From positions 48,695-112,694 of the forward strand of contig NZ_CAMHSK010000008.1 in the NCBI RefSeq assembly GCF_946187725.1: 64,000 bases of DNA. Reading direction: 5' to 3'. Source of the DNA: an uncultured Treponema sp. (GTDB lineage Bacteria; Spirochaetota; Spirochaetia; Treponematales; Treponemataceae). Position numbers and translations under genes: made by a program. This document shows positions 25,728 to 33,855 of this stretch, in pieces. The notes beneath the pieces are model-generated. The model was not told the DNA's origin. It did not search any database and was given only the letters and a program-made list of their open reading frames with translations. Position 1 is the stretch's first letter. Every line of letters starts with the position of its first letter.

Positions 25728-27965
25728 ATGACAAAACTTGTTTTTAATGCTGAAACACTTGCAAAGTCGATTAACAGTGAGAACGGAAACGAGATTGTTT
25801 TCGAGGAATACTTTGACATTCAGAAGTCAGAAGGGGAGAATCAGAAAGACCCGAAATTCGAGTATTTCAAAAAAAAGATTCTTGACCATTTGGCAGAATT
25901 GGAGAAGAAAGAAAATCACTCCATTGCAAAGGCAATCGACATTGACGAGTGGATTCAGAAAGCAAATTTCCCGGTCGGAACTGTAAGAACTTGGAACGGT
26001 CAGAAGTTCAAGAAAATCACGCCTAAAAAGTGGGCGCGTGTTTATGAAACTGAAAGCAAGGGCGCAAAACTTGCCGTTGCTGCATTGAGAAGAAAAGCCG
26101 CCGCCTGCAGAAACTCGGAAGAACTTTTACAGCTCTGTTTGGAGAACATGGAGCGATTCAGAGATAACAACGGACACCCATTGCCATTCATGCAGGAGTT
26201 TTCAGAGTATGTTTCGGGGCTGAATGACGCTCACGAAGGAAAGAAGGGTAAAACCGTTACAGAAGCAAAAGCAAAAAGTGACAGTACCGCAAATATGCAG
26301 ACAGGCGAAAAAACACAGGAAGCATTTTCAAAACTTGTGGAAGAAGCCACAAAGGAATGTGAAAAGCACGAATTAAACCGGGCTGAAATGCTCAAAAAGC
26401 CTATTTCTACAATCCAGAAACACGCCAATTCAAAAGTTGTAGATTTTGAGGGCGGTATTGATGATTTTATCGACTATATGAGAAAAGGACAGCCGAATAT
26501 CTCAATGCAGGAAGTGGGAAAGGAATTTGCAAAACTCATAAATCACAATATCGCAAGAAAGATTTTTGAAGATTACGACAAAGGCTATTACACAGTCGGA
26601 GCAGACGGAATACTTAAAGAAGCAAGCAAGACAAAACCGAAGGAAGAGCCAAAAAAGACAGAGCCTAAACAGGATAACGAGCCGCCGAAAACCGACAATG
26701 AGCCAAATAAAAAAGGCATTGAATCTATCCGGGAGAAATATCAATCTTCTTTATCCGTTGAAGGTGACGAAGATGAAATCTATGTCGGTAAGGAAGCAAT
26801 ACAAGGAAAGTGGAAACTTGTAGAAGCTGACGCACCTAGCGCAAGCCATGATGAAATTACTTTCCACAAGACAGAGGGATTCCCGACCGCAAAAGACGGT
26901 AGCACGGTAAATGATAGAGATTATGAGCATGACACAGCAGCACAGGAAACTGTAATCGACATTGCTTCTGATTTTGACGGCAGGGCTTTAGGCTTTGATT
27001 CTCCAATCGTTGTTACACAGGACGGCGTTGTTACATCTGGAAATAACCGCACAATGTCTAGCAAGATTGCCGCAAGAAAAGGAACTGATACAAAGTACAT
27101 TGAAGCATTGAAAAAACGCGCTAAGAAGTTCGGCTTCTCTGCTGATGATGTGGCAAAGTTCAAGCACCCTCGTGTAGTTTTTGAAACAGAGCATACAGGC
27201 GACTACACGACAAGCGAATTCGCAAAATACAACGAATCGGGTAAAAAGGCTATGAATCCTGTTGAAAAAGCCGTAAAAGTTTCAAAGATGATTCAGCCAC
27301 AGACCATTGAAGATGTAGCAAGTATTATCGGCGAATTTGACACTATGGGCGATTTGTACGCTGATAAAAAAGCAAGTCAGAGTATTTTTAATACGCTCAT
27401 TCAGTCAAACATCATTCAGAAAACAGACCTTCCGCAGTATTACAGTGACAACACGGTAACAGCATCCGGCAAGGAATTTTTGGAAACTGTATTGATTGGT
27501 AGCGTTATAAACGAAACAAACATCAGAAACTTAAACACAGAGGGCGGACGCTCAATCAGACAGAAACTTGTAAGGGCAATTACTCCATTGATTGAAAACA
27601 AGGGAATGAAAGGTTACTCAATCAATAAAGAGCTGAACGAAGCTGTAGGTATTGCTATTGAGGTGGCACACCATAAAGACCAATTCCCGAATGTGGAAGC
27701 ATTTTCTAAGCAGCAGGATATGTTTAGAAAACTTGACCCGGTATCACTTGAACTTGCAAAGAAACTTGAAGGAACGCAGAAAGGTTTTGCGGAATTCATG
27801 CTTGATATGAACGGCGGATTAAGACCAGCCGCAAACGGTGAGGTTGATATTTTCTTGGGCGAATGTGAGAGCAAAGAAGATATTGTAACCCGTGTATTGA
27901 ACATCAAAAAGACTGTAGAAAAGGCATTAAACCGATTCTTTAGGATTTTTGGAACAACAATGTAA
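25728..27965 (+). CDS. DdrB-like polyvalent protein with ParB-type domain
   Basis: The 745-residue protein has a Lys/Glu-rich N-terminal half and a Pro/Lys linker (about 300-335). From about 360 comes the DdrB-ParB-like domain: GKWKLVEADAPSASHDEITF, RDYEHDTAAQETVIDIASDF, SPIVVTQDGVVTSGNNRTMS. The SGNNRT signature replaces the GERR of classic ParB. P1 DdrB is one of the head-injected antirestriction proteins, and this gene sits beside the DarB-like one, as in the polyvalent protein theme. The C-terminus is helical. GGGGGATT upstream supports ATG 25728. Confidence 0.8.
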   Translation: MTKLVFNAETLAKSINSENGNEIVFEEYFDIQKSEGENQKDPKFEYFKKKILDHLAELEKKENHSIAKAIDIDEWIQKANFPVGTVRTWNGQKFKKITPKKWARVYETESKGAKLAVAALRRKAAACRNSEELLQLCLENMERFRDNNGHPLPFMQEFSEYVSGLNDAHEGKKGKTVTEAKAKSDSTANMQTGEKTQEAFSKLVEEATKECEKHELNRAEMLKKPISTIQKHANSKVVDFEGGIDDFIDYMRKGQPNISMQEVGKEFAKLINHNIARKIFEDYDKGYYTVGADGILKEASKTKPKEEPKKTEPKQDNEPPKTDNEPNKKGIESIREKYQSSLSVEGDEDEIYVGKEAIQGKWKLVEADAPSASHDEITFHKTEGFPTAKDGSTVNDRDYEHDTAAQETVIDIASDFDGRALGFDSPIVVTQDGVVTSGNNRTMSSKIAARKGTDTKYIEALKKRAKKFGFSADDVAKFKHPRVVFETEHTGDYTTSEFAKYNESGKKAMNPVEKAVKVSKMIQPQTIEDVASIIGEFDTMGDLYADKKASQSIFNTLIQSNIIQKTDLPQYYSDNTVTASGKEFLETVLIGSVINETNIRNLNTEGGRSIRQKLVRAITPLIENKGMKGYSINKELNEAVGIAIEVAHHKDQFPNVEAFSKQQDMFRKLDPVSLELAKKLEGTQKGFAEFMLDMNGGLRPAANGEVDIFLGECESKEDIVTRVLNIKKTVEKALNRFFRIFGTTM

Positions 27966-27992
27966 TTAAGGCAAGGAAGGAGATATAGCAAT

Positions 27993-29300
27993 ATGAATCT
28001 TGTTGTAAACATGGCGAAATTGAAACAGGCGGGATTTGGTGACATTATTGAAAAGGCACAGAAAAAGAACTTTTCCGTATGGCACACAAAGAACGGAGAT
28101 ATACCGATGAAAAAAGTCGGTGAAAAATGGGTGCCTGCTAATATCGGACAGGGCAATTCTGCAAGTGATACAGAAATCCAAAAGCGTAAGCGCGTAGCAG
28201 AGATTAAGGCAATGACAAAACGCGGTGACATGATTCGCTTTGAAAGAGAGAAGAAACTTATTGACGGTATGGTTGTCGCAAAAGGTGACGATGGTGTAAC
28301 AGCAAAGAAAGAAGCGTTTGCTTATCAAGTGCCTTATGAAAATATCAAACAGAATTTGACAAAAGAGGGAACAATAAGCCCGGAAAACTTCAACGCTGCT
28401 GATTATCGCAACAAATATCAAGATTCAAAAATTGCCGAATTGGAAAAAGCAAGTAAGGGCGCAGGTGTAAAATACTTCCTTGACAAATACCTTCCGGGTG
28501 CAGAAGGAAAGGAAATGTCAAAGAAAGCTGATGAAACCGAATTAAGGGTAAAAAATCAGATTGCAACAGACGGACAGACAATCGACAATTTCAGAATTTC
28601 CGGCGAAGGTGTAGACGCTGTTTATTCAGACGAAAGAGCCGCTTTGCATGAGAAAATAATGGACTATTATTTCTCACCAGATAAGATTGCAAAAGCAAAA
28701 CCGAAGCCCGGACAGAAGCCAATGCTCGTAATGCTCGGTGGAAGAGCGGGCGCGGGTAAATCGTGGTTCACAAATACAGAAGAAGGTGGCTTATACAATC
28801 CCGAAGAGTTTATTGTTTTGGACGCAGACGCAATCAAGAGCGGAGTATATGACAAGAACGGTAAAGAATTGTGTCCGCCGCTTCCAGAATACGAAGGTTG
28901 GAACGCTGGAACAGTTCACGAAGAATCATCTGACTTAAACAAAAAGCTCATTGATATGGCTATGAAAATGGGGCTGAATGTCATTATTGACGGTACTATG
29001 AACAGCCCTAAGAAATCCGTAAAACAGATACAGGATTTCAAGAAAGCCGGGTATTTCACAAGCTGTGATTATATGTTTACGCCAATGCAGGAATCAATGA
29101 AAAGAGCCTGCAGCAGATTCAAAACACGCAAAAACGATTATTCTGGGCGTTTTGTTCCGCTCGGTATTATGACCGATATGACACAAAACGAGGACGCTTT
29201 TGAAGCTGTAAAAGGCTTGGTAGACAGGTATTCTTTCCGGGATAACTTCAATCAGACAAACGGAATGGCAACATTGATTTGTCAGAAAGGAGATTATTAA
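27993..29300 (+). CDS. Zeta-toxin-like kinase (polyvalent protein)
   Basis: The 435-residue product has a Walker A motif MLGGRAGAGKSWFTN (about 247-261), then IVLDADAIKSGV, HEESSDLNKKLIDMAMKMG and NVIIDGTMNS, the usual order in zeta-toxin P-loop kinases. Zeta toxins phosphorylate UDP-N-acetylglucosamine in toxin-antitoxin systems, but no epsilon antitoxin gene lies next to it. The N-terminal 240 residues (AKLKQAGFGDIIEKAQ, FSVWHTKNGDI) look like modules found in phage polyvalent proteins. It is likely injected with the DarB/DdrB-like proteins; this is inference. Confidence 0.78.
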   Translation: MNLVVNMAKLKQAGFGDIIEKAQKKNFSVWHTKNGDIPMKKVGEKWVPANIGQGNSASDTEIQKRKRVAEIKAMTKRGDMIRFEREKKLIDGMVVAKGDDGVTAKKEAFAYQVPYENIKQNLTKEGTISPENFNAADYRNKYQDSKIAELEKASKGAGVKYFLDKYLPGAEGKEMSKKADETELRVKNQIATDGQTIDNFRISGEGVDAVYSDERAALHEKIMDYYFSPDKIAKAKPKPGQKPMLVMLGGRAGAGKSWFTNTEEGGLYNPEEFIVLDADAIKSGVYDKNGKELCPPLPEYEGWNAGTVHEESSDLNKKLIDMAMKMGLNVIIDGTMNSPKKSVKQIQDFKKAGYFTSCDYMFTPMQESMKRACSRFKTRKNDYSGRFVPLGIMTDMTQNEDAFEAVKGLVDRYSFRDNFNQTNGMATLICQKGDY

Positions 29301-29322
29301 CACCAAAATTTACTACAAATTA

Positions 29323-29351
29323 TTGCAATAATGCCGATAGTGTAGTATATT
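29323..29351 (+). promoter_or_regulatory. Promoter before the 56-aa gene
   Basis: -35 TTGCAA (29323-29328), a 17-base spacer, -10 TATATT (29346-29351). The start site would be a few bases before the GGAGG of the next gene, so this promoter has a very short leader without a terminator, unlike the others in the window. Confidence 0.6.
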
Positions 29352-29370
29352 ATAAGTGGAGGTAGAGGCT

Positions 29371-29541
29371 ATGGAAAAGAAAAACGCAAAAGAATTCATG
29401 GAAAAGAACTTCCATAATCCCGAATGGTGGGCTTCTGGCGACTATGCTGACGACCCAAACAAAAAACCTTCTAAGCAGCATACAGACCAATTAGAGCGAA
29501 TTAAAAACCGCGCTAAAGAAGCTGGGGTAAAACTTTCATAA
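29371..29541 (+). CDS. Small hydrophilic hypothetical protein (56 aa)
   Basis: ATG 29371 follows GGAGGTAGAGGCT. The product is charged and Trp-containing (FHNPEWWASGDYADDPNKKP), with a helical C-terminus. No family recognised. It has its own promoter and a terminator hairpin directly behind it, so it may be expressed alone. Confidence 0.6.
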   Translation: MEKKNAKEFMEKNFHNPEWWASGDYADDPNKKPSKQHTDQLERIKNRAKEAGVKLS

Positions 29542-29554
29542 ATGAGATTTTTCG

Positions 29555-29583
29555 AGCCGTGCAGATAATGTACGGCTTTTATT
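29555..29583 (+). terminator. Terminator hairpin after the 56-aa gene
   Basis: AGCCGT (29555-29560) pairs with ACGGCT (29572-29577) and is followed by TTTTATT. It lies between two genes and stops 16 bases before the next ATG. Confidence 0.55.
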
Positions 29584-29598
29584 ATCTAGGGGGCTTTT

Positions 29599-30126
29599 AT
29601 GAAGATTCATAACGCTATCATCTTTGCTTCAATCAAACATCAGAATCAGAAACGCAAGGGAACGAATCTACCGTACATTGTTCACCCTATGGAAGTAATG
29701 CAGATTCTTACGGAAAACGGCTGTAATGAGAATGTAATTGTTGCCGGAATTCTGCATGATACACTTGAAGATACTGATACTACACCACAGGAAATTGAAA
29801 AGGAATTCGGAAAAGATATTCTTGCAATAGTCCAGACTGAAAGTGAGGATAAATCAAAGACTTGGAAGGAACGAAAACAGCACACTATTGATTGTCTTAA
29901 AACAGATTCACTTGAAACAAAACTTGTTTGTTGTGCTGATAAACTCTCAAATATTCGCAGTATGTATGTTGACTTTCAGAATTGTGGGGCTGAACTCTGG
30001 AAGCGTTTTAATGCAAGTAAAGAGGATATAGGGTGGTATTATCATTCCATTGCAGACAATCTTTCGGGGCTTGAAGGTTATAAAATGTATGATGAATTGA
30101 AAAAATATGTAGCTATACTGTTTTAA
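29599..30126 (+). CDS. SpoT/MESH1-like small alarmone hydrolase (HD domain)
   Basis: The 175-residue stand-alone HD domain has YIVHPMEVM (metal His), GILHDTLEDTDTTPQEI (the HDxxED signature) and CCADKLSNIRSM (metal Asp). Length and motifs match small alarmone hydrolases that remove pyrophosphate from (p)ppGpp or (p)ppApp. No synthetase domain is present. In a phage it could blunt a stringent response or neutralise alarmone-synthetase toxins used in defence; that role is inferred. AGGGGGC upstream supports ATG 29599. Confidence 0.82.
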   Translation: MKIHNAIIFASIKHQNQKRKGTNLPYIVHPMEVMQILTENGCNENVIVAGILHDTLEDTDTTPQEIEKEFGKDILAIVQTESEDKSKTWKERKQHTIDCLKTDSLETKLVCCADKLSNIRSMYVDFQNCGAELWKRFNASKEDIGWYYHSIADNLSGLEGYKMYDELKKYVAILF

Positions 30127-30148
30127 TACTATAAAAAGTATTCAATTC

Positions 30149-30177
30149 TTGACAGCGTATTATTTTGCTGATAAAAT
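30149..30177 (+). promoter_or_regulatory. Strong promoter for the head operon
   Basis: A consensus -35 TTGACA (30149-30154), a 17-base spacer and -10 TAAAAT (30172-30177). It drives a leader of about 220 bases before the protease-scaffold gene, with a folded RNA and a terminator in it. Confidence 0.8.
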
Positions 30178-30188
30178 AAACATAATTC

Positions 30189-30245
30189 TTGAAGGGTGAA
30201 ATCGGGCTTCATGCCCGGCGTAACGAAAGTTACCTAGCCCTTCAA
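30189..30245 (+). ncRNA. Three-way-junction RNA in the head-operon leader
   Basis: Closing stem TTGAAGGG/CCCTTCAA (30189-30196 with 30238-30245), second stem CGGGC/GCCCG (30203-30207 with 30213-30217, loop TTCAT), third stem GTAAC/GTTAC with a GAAA tetraloop (30220-30233). All three are fully paired. It starts about 5 bases after the expected transcription start. Loop bases TTC and GAA could kiss. It lacks the hammerhead core (CTGATGA and GAAA in the junction), and I match it to no riboswitch class I know. Confidence 0.6.
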
Positions 30246-30310
30246 AGAGTTATTAAAATTACAATATTGTGTCGCCTGTAGTGGGCGTGAATAAAAACGA
30301 TATTCCTTAG

Positions 30311-30363
30311 AAAAGGCAGTCGGAACACTAAAAAGGTATTAGTGTTTTTGGCTGCTTTTTTTT
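30311..30363 (+). terminator. Intrinsic terminator in head-operon leader
   Basis: An outer stem AAAAGGCAG/CTGCTTTT encloses a perfect inner stem AACACTAA/TTAGTGTT, followed by a run of nine T. It lies about 130 bases after the promoter and 40 bases before the GTG start of the next gene. Immediately upstream, TATTCCTTAG resembles TATTCCTTAT in the leader at 38.9 kb. Confidence 0.75.
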
Positions 30364-30403
30364 ATTTTGCCTTGCGGTCAGAAGCACTAGGAGCAGGGCA
30401 AAA

Positions 30404-31939
30404 GTGGACTTTTACACTGAAAATGACATTGAAAAATCTCTCTCCAATGTTTATGTTCCCATTATCATTAAGTCTTTCGGTGAAGAGGACGAGGACGGAA
30501 ACTATATCTTTGAAACCGAAGCCTCTAATGAAAATCTTGACTTGCAGAATCAGATTATCCAGCAGAAAGCACTTACAGACAGTAAAGAATATTTCCTTTC
30601 AAACGGCGTAATTTCAGACGACCACCAGCACAAAAGATATGACGCAAGCGGCAATGTAATCAGCGATAAAACAAAGATTATCGGCGAGCCTATTTCAGTA
30701 AGAACGGAAGGAACAAGAACATTCGTAAAAGGCAAGCTCTATAGCTATGTAGAAGCTGCAAAGCCTTTTATCGACCTTCTTAAAGCTCATTCAAGCCGTG
30801 TAAAGGCAAGTGTGGGCGGTATTAAGCCTATTGTACGCAAAAACAAGGACGGCACAGAAACAGTAACGGCTTTTATGTGGAATGACTTAGCCCTTACTTG
30901 TTCGCCTGTAAATTACACGGTAGGTAGTGCCGCTTTTGCTAAATCAATGTCAAATGTCGATTTCTGTAAAGCTCTTTCAGCAGGTTACGGAACAGACGCA
31001 GCAACAATGACAGGCGGAAGATGTTTGCAGAAAGAAGATTTAGAAGGTGGAGTAGCAAACAATACGCCGGATAACATCTTGCCTAATGAGATTTCAAAAA
31101 CAGAAGAAAACGACATTGACGCAATCAATGAGCTTATGGCGGCAATCGCTACAGGCGAAATCAAAACACCACAGAAAATGACTTCTTTCTTGACTGAAAG
31201 AGGATATTCAGAGGAAAAAGCGCGGGCTTCTGTCCGCGAAATAATATCACAAGGGGGTCATGTAATTATGGCTAAATCTGTTTTGGAACAGACAAAGAAT
31301 CTCCTTAAATCGCTTGCGGGTGGCTCTCCTAGCAATGCAGACGATGGCGAGGAGAAGAACAAGAAGCCGGGTGAAAATGTATCACCAGAGAATAACGGTG
31401 GCGCAGGTTCAGACAATGGCGGTGAAGGTGGTAATGGTAACAGTGAGGGTGGTGCAGAGCCTAACAACATCACTAAATCATTGCCGGAAGGTTGTGTAGA
31501 CGCAACAGGCGCGCTTGCTGCAATTCTTGCAGAAGTAAAAAAGAGCAATGACGCAGTTGCAGCACTCACAAAGCGCATGGATGGCTATGAAGCACAGCAG
31601 GAAGATGTTTCAAAGTCTATTCTCGAAGTTGCCGGAAGCGTTGCACAGATTGCAAACACTCCACTTCCTACAAAGACAGCTACTTCTATCCAGAAGTCAG
31701 ATGTCGGAAATGGTGCTTCTGCAAACGGAAACGACAATCCTTTGCGTCCTACCGTAGAAGATTATCAGATTGTAAAAAGCGCACTCAATGCCGCTTTCAA
31801 GGACAGAGCAAACACAGGTTTGACACTTGAAAAGTCTGAACATCTTTCTTCTGCTTTCAACAAGGCGGTTCATGGCGGAAAAATCAGCCGTGAAGATTTC
31901 AACGAAATTTCGGGCTATGTACGCAAGTACAAAGCATAA
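30404..31939 (+). CDS. Prohead protease fused to scaffold
   Basis: The start is GTG 30404 with AGGAG 10 bases upstream. The N-terminal 180 residues fit an HK97-type prohead protease: SDDHQHKRYD (candidate catalytic His), then LLKAHSSRVKASVGG with the candidate Ser. The remainder is typical scaffold: acidic, with a Gly/Asn/Glu-rich disordered stretch (about 305-355) and a helical C-terminus. Protease-scaffold fusions are common. Residues 189-214 share a motif with the major capsid N-terminus. It is followed 15 bases later by the capsid gene. Confidence 0.8.
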   Translation: MDFYTENDIEKSLSNVYVPIIIKSFGEEDEDGNYIFETEASNENLDLQNQIIQQKALTDSKEYFLSNGVISDDHQHKRYDASGNVISDKTKIIGEPISVRTEGTRTFVKGKLYSYVEAAKPFIDLLKAHSSRVKASVGGIKPIVRKNKDGTETVTAFMWNDLALTCSPVNYTVGSAAFAKSMSNVDFCKALSAGYGTDAATMTGGRCLQKEDLEGGVANNTPDNILPNEISKTEENDIDAINELMAAIATGEIKTPQKMTSFLTERGYSEEKARASVREIISQGGHVIMAKSVLEQTKNLLKSLAGGSPSNADDGEEKNKKPGENVSPENNGGAGSDNGGEGGNGNSEGGAEPNNITKSLPEGCVDATGALAAILAEVKKSNDAVAALTKRMDGYEAQQEDVSKSILEVAGSVAQIANTPLPTKTATSIQKSDVGNGASANGNDNPLRPTVEDYQIVKSALNAAFKDRANTGLTLEKSEHLSSAFNKAVHGGKISREDFNEISGYVRKYKA

Positions 31940-31954
31940 ACAGGGGGAATACGA

Positions 31955-33424
31955 ATGATTTTTGACGAAGGTGTAAATGTCGAAGGGCTTTTCGATAACG
32001 CTAATCAAGCGACTCTTCAGAAAGCACTCGAAGCCGGATATGGTACAGACGCGTCACAGTTTACAGACGGACGCGCATTGCAGCCGGAAGATTTGGAATC
32101 AACACTTGTAAATGTGCTTGATGTTTTGCAGGACGATTGTAAGGTATTCAATTCAATCTACCGTCAGCCGTCAAAGTCTACTGTACATCAGTACAACAGA
32201 CGCACAGGCGTTGGCGATGATGAATTCAACTTCATCGGCGAAGGTGAGGAAATCCGCGAAGGTGACCAAGACATCGAGCGTAAAATCCTCGAACAGAAGT
32301 ACATCGGTACTATCGGACGCATTACAAAGCAGGCTGAACTCGTTGAAAGCATGGAAGATATGTACAACGCAGAAAAAGTCGCTTGTACAATGCGTGTCGT
32401 AAAATCTGCCGAGCGTGCTTTCTTCCATGGAAACAGTGCAGTTGTTCCTAAACAGTTTGACGGTTTCCAGAAAATTATCGAGGATTCGGCTTACGACACA
32501 ACAAAAGAAGCCCGCCTCCGCTCTACAGTTGCAGACCTTCGCGGTTACGAAATCGGTGAAGAAGTTGCTTCTGGCGATGAAGCTATTCTCACAGGCGAAG
32601 ATTTGTTTGATGAAGTAGCTGATACTGTTTATGAAAAGGGTGGTGACTTGAAAAAAGCATTGTTCCCTCCTGTTATCGCAAGACAGTTCCGCTCTCTCTT
32701 CAATGACAAGCTCCGCTACACACCAGAGGACGAACATACAGGTCTTAAACGCCTGCCGGATATTGTCGCTTCTTGTGGCTCTTCTATCCGCATACAGGGC
32801 AAAGACGCTGGTACAGATAAGATGTTCCATGTAAAGGGTAAAGTTGTTGCTAAGGGTGATTCAACAAAACGCCCTAACGCTCCTTCTACAGTAACACTTA
32901 CTGTAAACGCTTCTCCTACTCGTGCAGAATCACAGTTCGGCACAAATGATGCAGGTGATTACATCTATGCAGTTCATGCCGTAAACTCATACGGTATTTC
33001 AGCCGCAAAAGCCGCAGCCGCAGCCGTTACAGTTGCAGCAGGTAAGAGTGTTACAATCACTATTACCCCGGATTCAAACGGCGCAAGAGCTACAGGATTC
33101 ATCATCACTCGCTCTAAAGCTGACGGTTCTGAACTTATGGAAATGTGTTCAATCGGTGCAGCAGTTGAAGGAAACACAACATACGAAGATGTTAACTCAG
33201 AACTTCCGGGTACAGCTTCTATTATCCTTCTTTCTGAAATCACTCGTGACGCTAAGGCAAACATCGCCTTTACACAGCTCATGGGTCTTTCAACATTCCC
33301 GCTTCCTACAAACGATTCTCTCGCAAAACGCTTTGCAGTTGCACTCTTCGGTGCGCTTAAAGTTGGTGCGCCGGAATTCTGTGCTGAAATCAAGAATATT
33401 GGTTACAGAGGAGGCTTGTACTAA
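31955..33424 (+). CDS. Major capsid protein with inserted Ig-like domain
   Basis: The 489-residue protein lies right after the protease-scaffold gene, where the capsid gene is expected. NRRTGVGDDEFNFIGEGEEI, KYIGTIGRITKQAELVES and VKSAERAFFHGN resemble capsids of the HK97 fold with a viral N-arm. Residues about 305-425 (RPNAPSTVTLTVNASPTRAE, YIYAVHAVNSYGISAAKA, ARATGFIITRSKADGSEL) look like a fibronectin/Ig-type insertion that would project from the shell. The fold returns at NIAFTQLMGLSTFPLPTNDS. Capsid identity is firm; the insertion type is read from pattern. Confidence 0.85.
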   Translation: MIFDEGVNVEGLFDNANQATLQKALEAGYGTDASQFTDGRALQPEDLESTLVNVLDVLQDDCKVFNSIYRQPSKSTVHQYNRRTGVGDDEFNFIGEGEEIREGDQDIERKILEQKYIGTIGRITKQAELVESMEDMYNAEKVACTMRVVKSAERAFFHGNSAVVPKQFDGFQKIIEDSAYDTTKEARLRSTVADLRGYEIGEEVASGDEAILTGEDLFDEVADTVYEKGGDLKKALFPPVIARQFRSLFNDKLRYTPEDEHTGLKRLPDIVASCGSSIRIQGKDAGTDKMFHVKGKVVAKGDSTKRPNAPSTVTLTVNASPTRAESQFGTNDAGDYIYAVHAVNSYGISAAKAAAAAVTVAAGKSVTITITPDSNGARATGFIITRSKADGSELMEMCSIGAAVEGNTTYEDVNSELPGTASIILLSEITRDAKANIAFTQLMGLSTFPLPTNDSLAKRFAVALFGALKVGAPEFCAEIKNIGYRGGLY

Positions 33425-33855
33425 TGGCTAAAGGTAGAACAGTTAAAACGCTGGCTAATGCTGCTTCTACCGCCGTTGATACAAAAAAAATCTTGTCTGA
33501 TTTGTCAGCTATGGCAGATACAGACAAGGTTACTGTTGTATCAGAAAAACGCGCGGGGAAAACAATCATTGGTATTGGCGCAAATCCCGTAGTTTTTGAC
33601 GCTGACGGAAAAGCAGAAGTAACAGCTCTTGAAGCAAAGTATTTCTTGACAATTCCGGGCTTCAACCTCGACGGTGCAGCAGAAGCAAACGCTGACGCTG
33701 AAAAGAGCGAAAGCAAAGACGGTTCTGATTCTTCATCAGAAACAACAACAGACACCGAGAAATCGGACGGCGGCAAGGCAGACGCAAACACAGCAGAAGC
33801 AAACGCTGACGCTGAAAAGAGCGAAAGCAAGAAAGCCGCAAAAGGCAATAAATAA
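33424..33855 (+). CDS. Small head-associated protein with repeated acidic tail
   Basis: A 143-residue product starting one base into the capsid stop. Residues 30-80 are a compact domain (TVVSEKRAGKTIIGIGANPV, AKYFLTIPGF). The C-terminal 60 residues are low complexity and contain a 13-residue unit AEANADAEKSESK twice. Position between capsid and connector suggests a head decoration or completion protein; no family recognised. Confidence 0.6.
   Translation: MAKGRTVKTLANAASTAVDTKKILSDLSAMADTDKVTVVSEKRAGKTIIGIGANPVVFDADGKAEVTALEAKYFLTIPGFNLDGAAEANADAEKSESKDGSDSSSETTTDTEKSDGGKADANTAEANADAEKSESKKAAKGNK
33677..33830 (+). repeat. 40-bp direct repeat inside the 33424-33855 gene
   Basis: Bases 33677-33716 and 33791-33830 are identical over 40 bases, in the same frame, giving the repeated peptide. 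Perfect identity at the DNA level implies recent duplication or gene conversion, and such repeats can change copy number by slippage. Confidence 0.85.

Noticed and set aside
30189..30245. Hammerhead ribozyme
   Set aside because: The three-way shape fits, but the junction lacks CTGATGA and the junctional GAAA; the only GAAA is a tetraloop.
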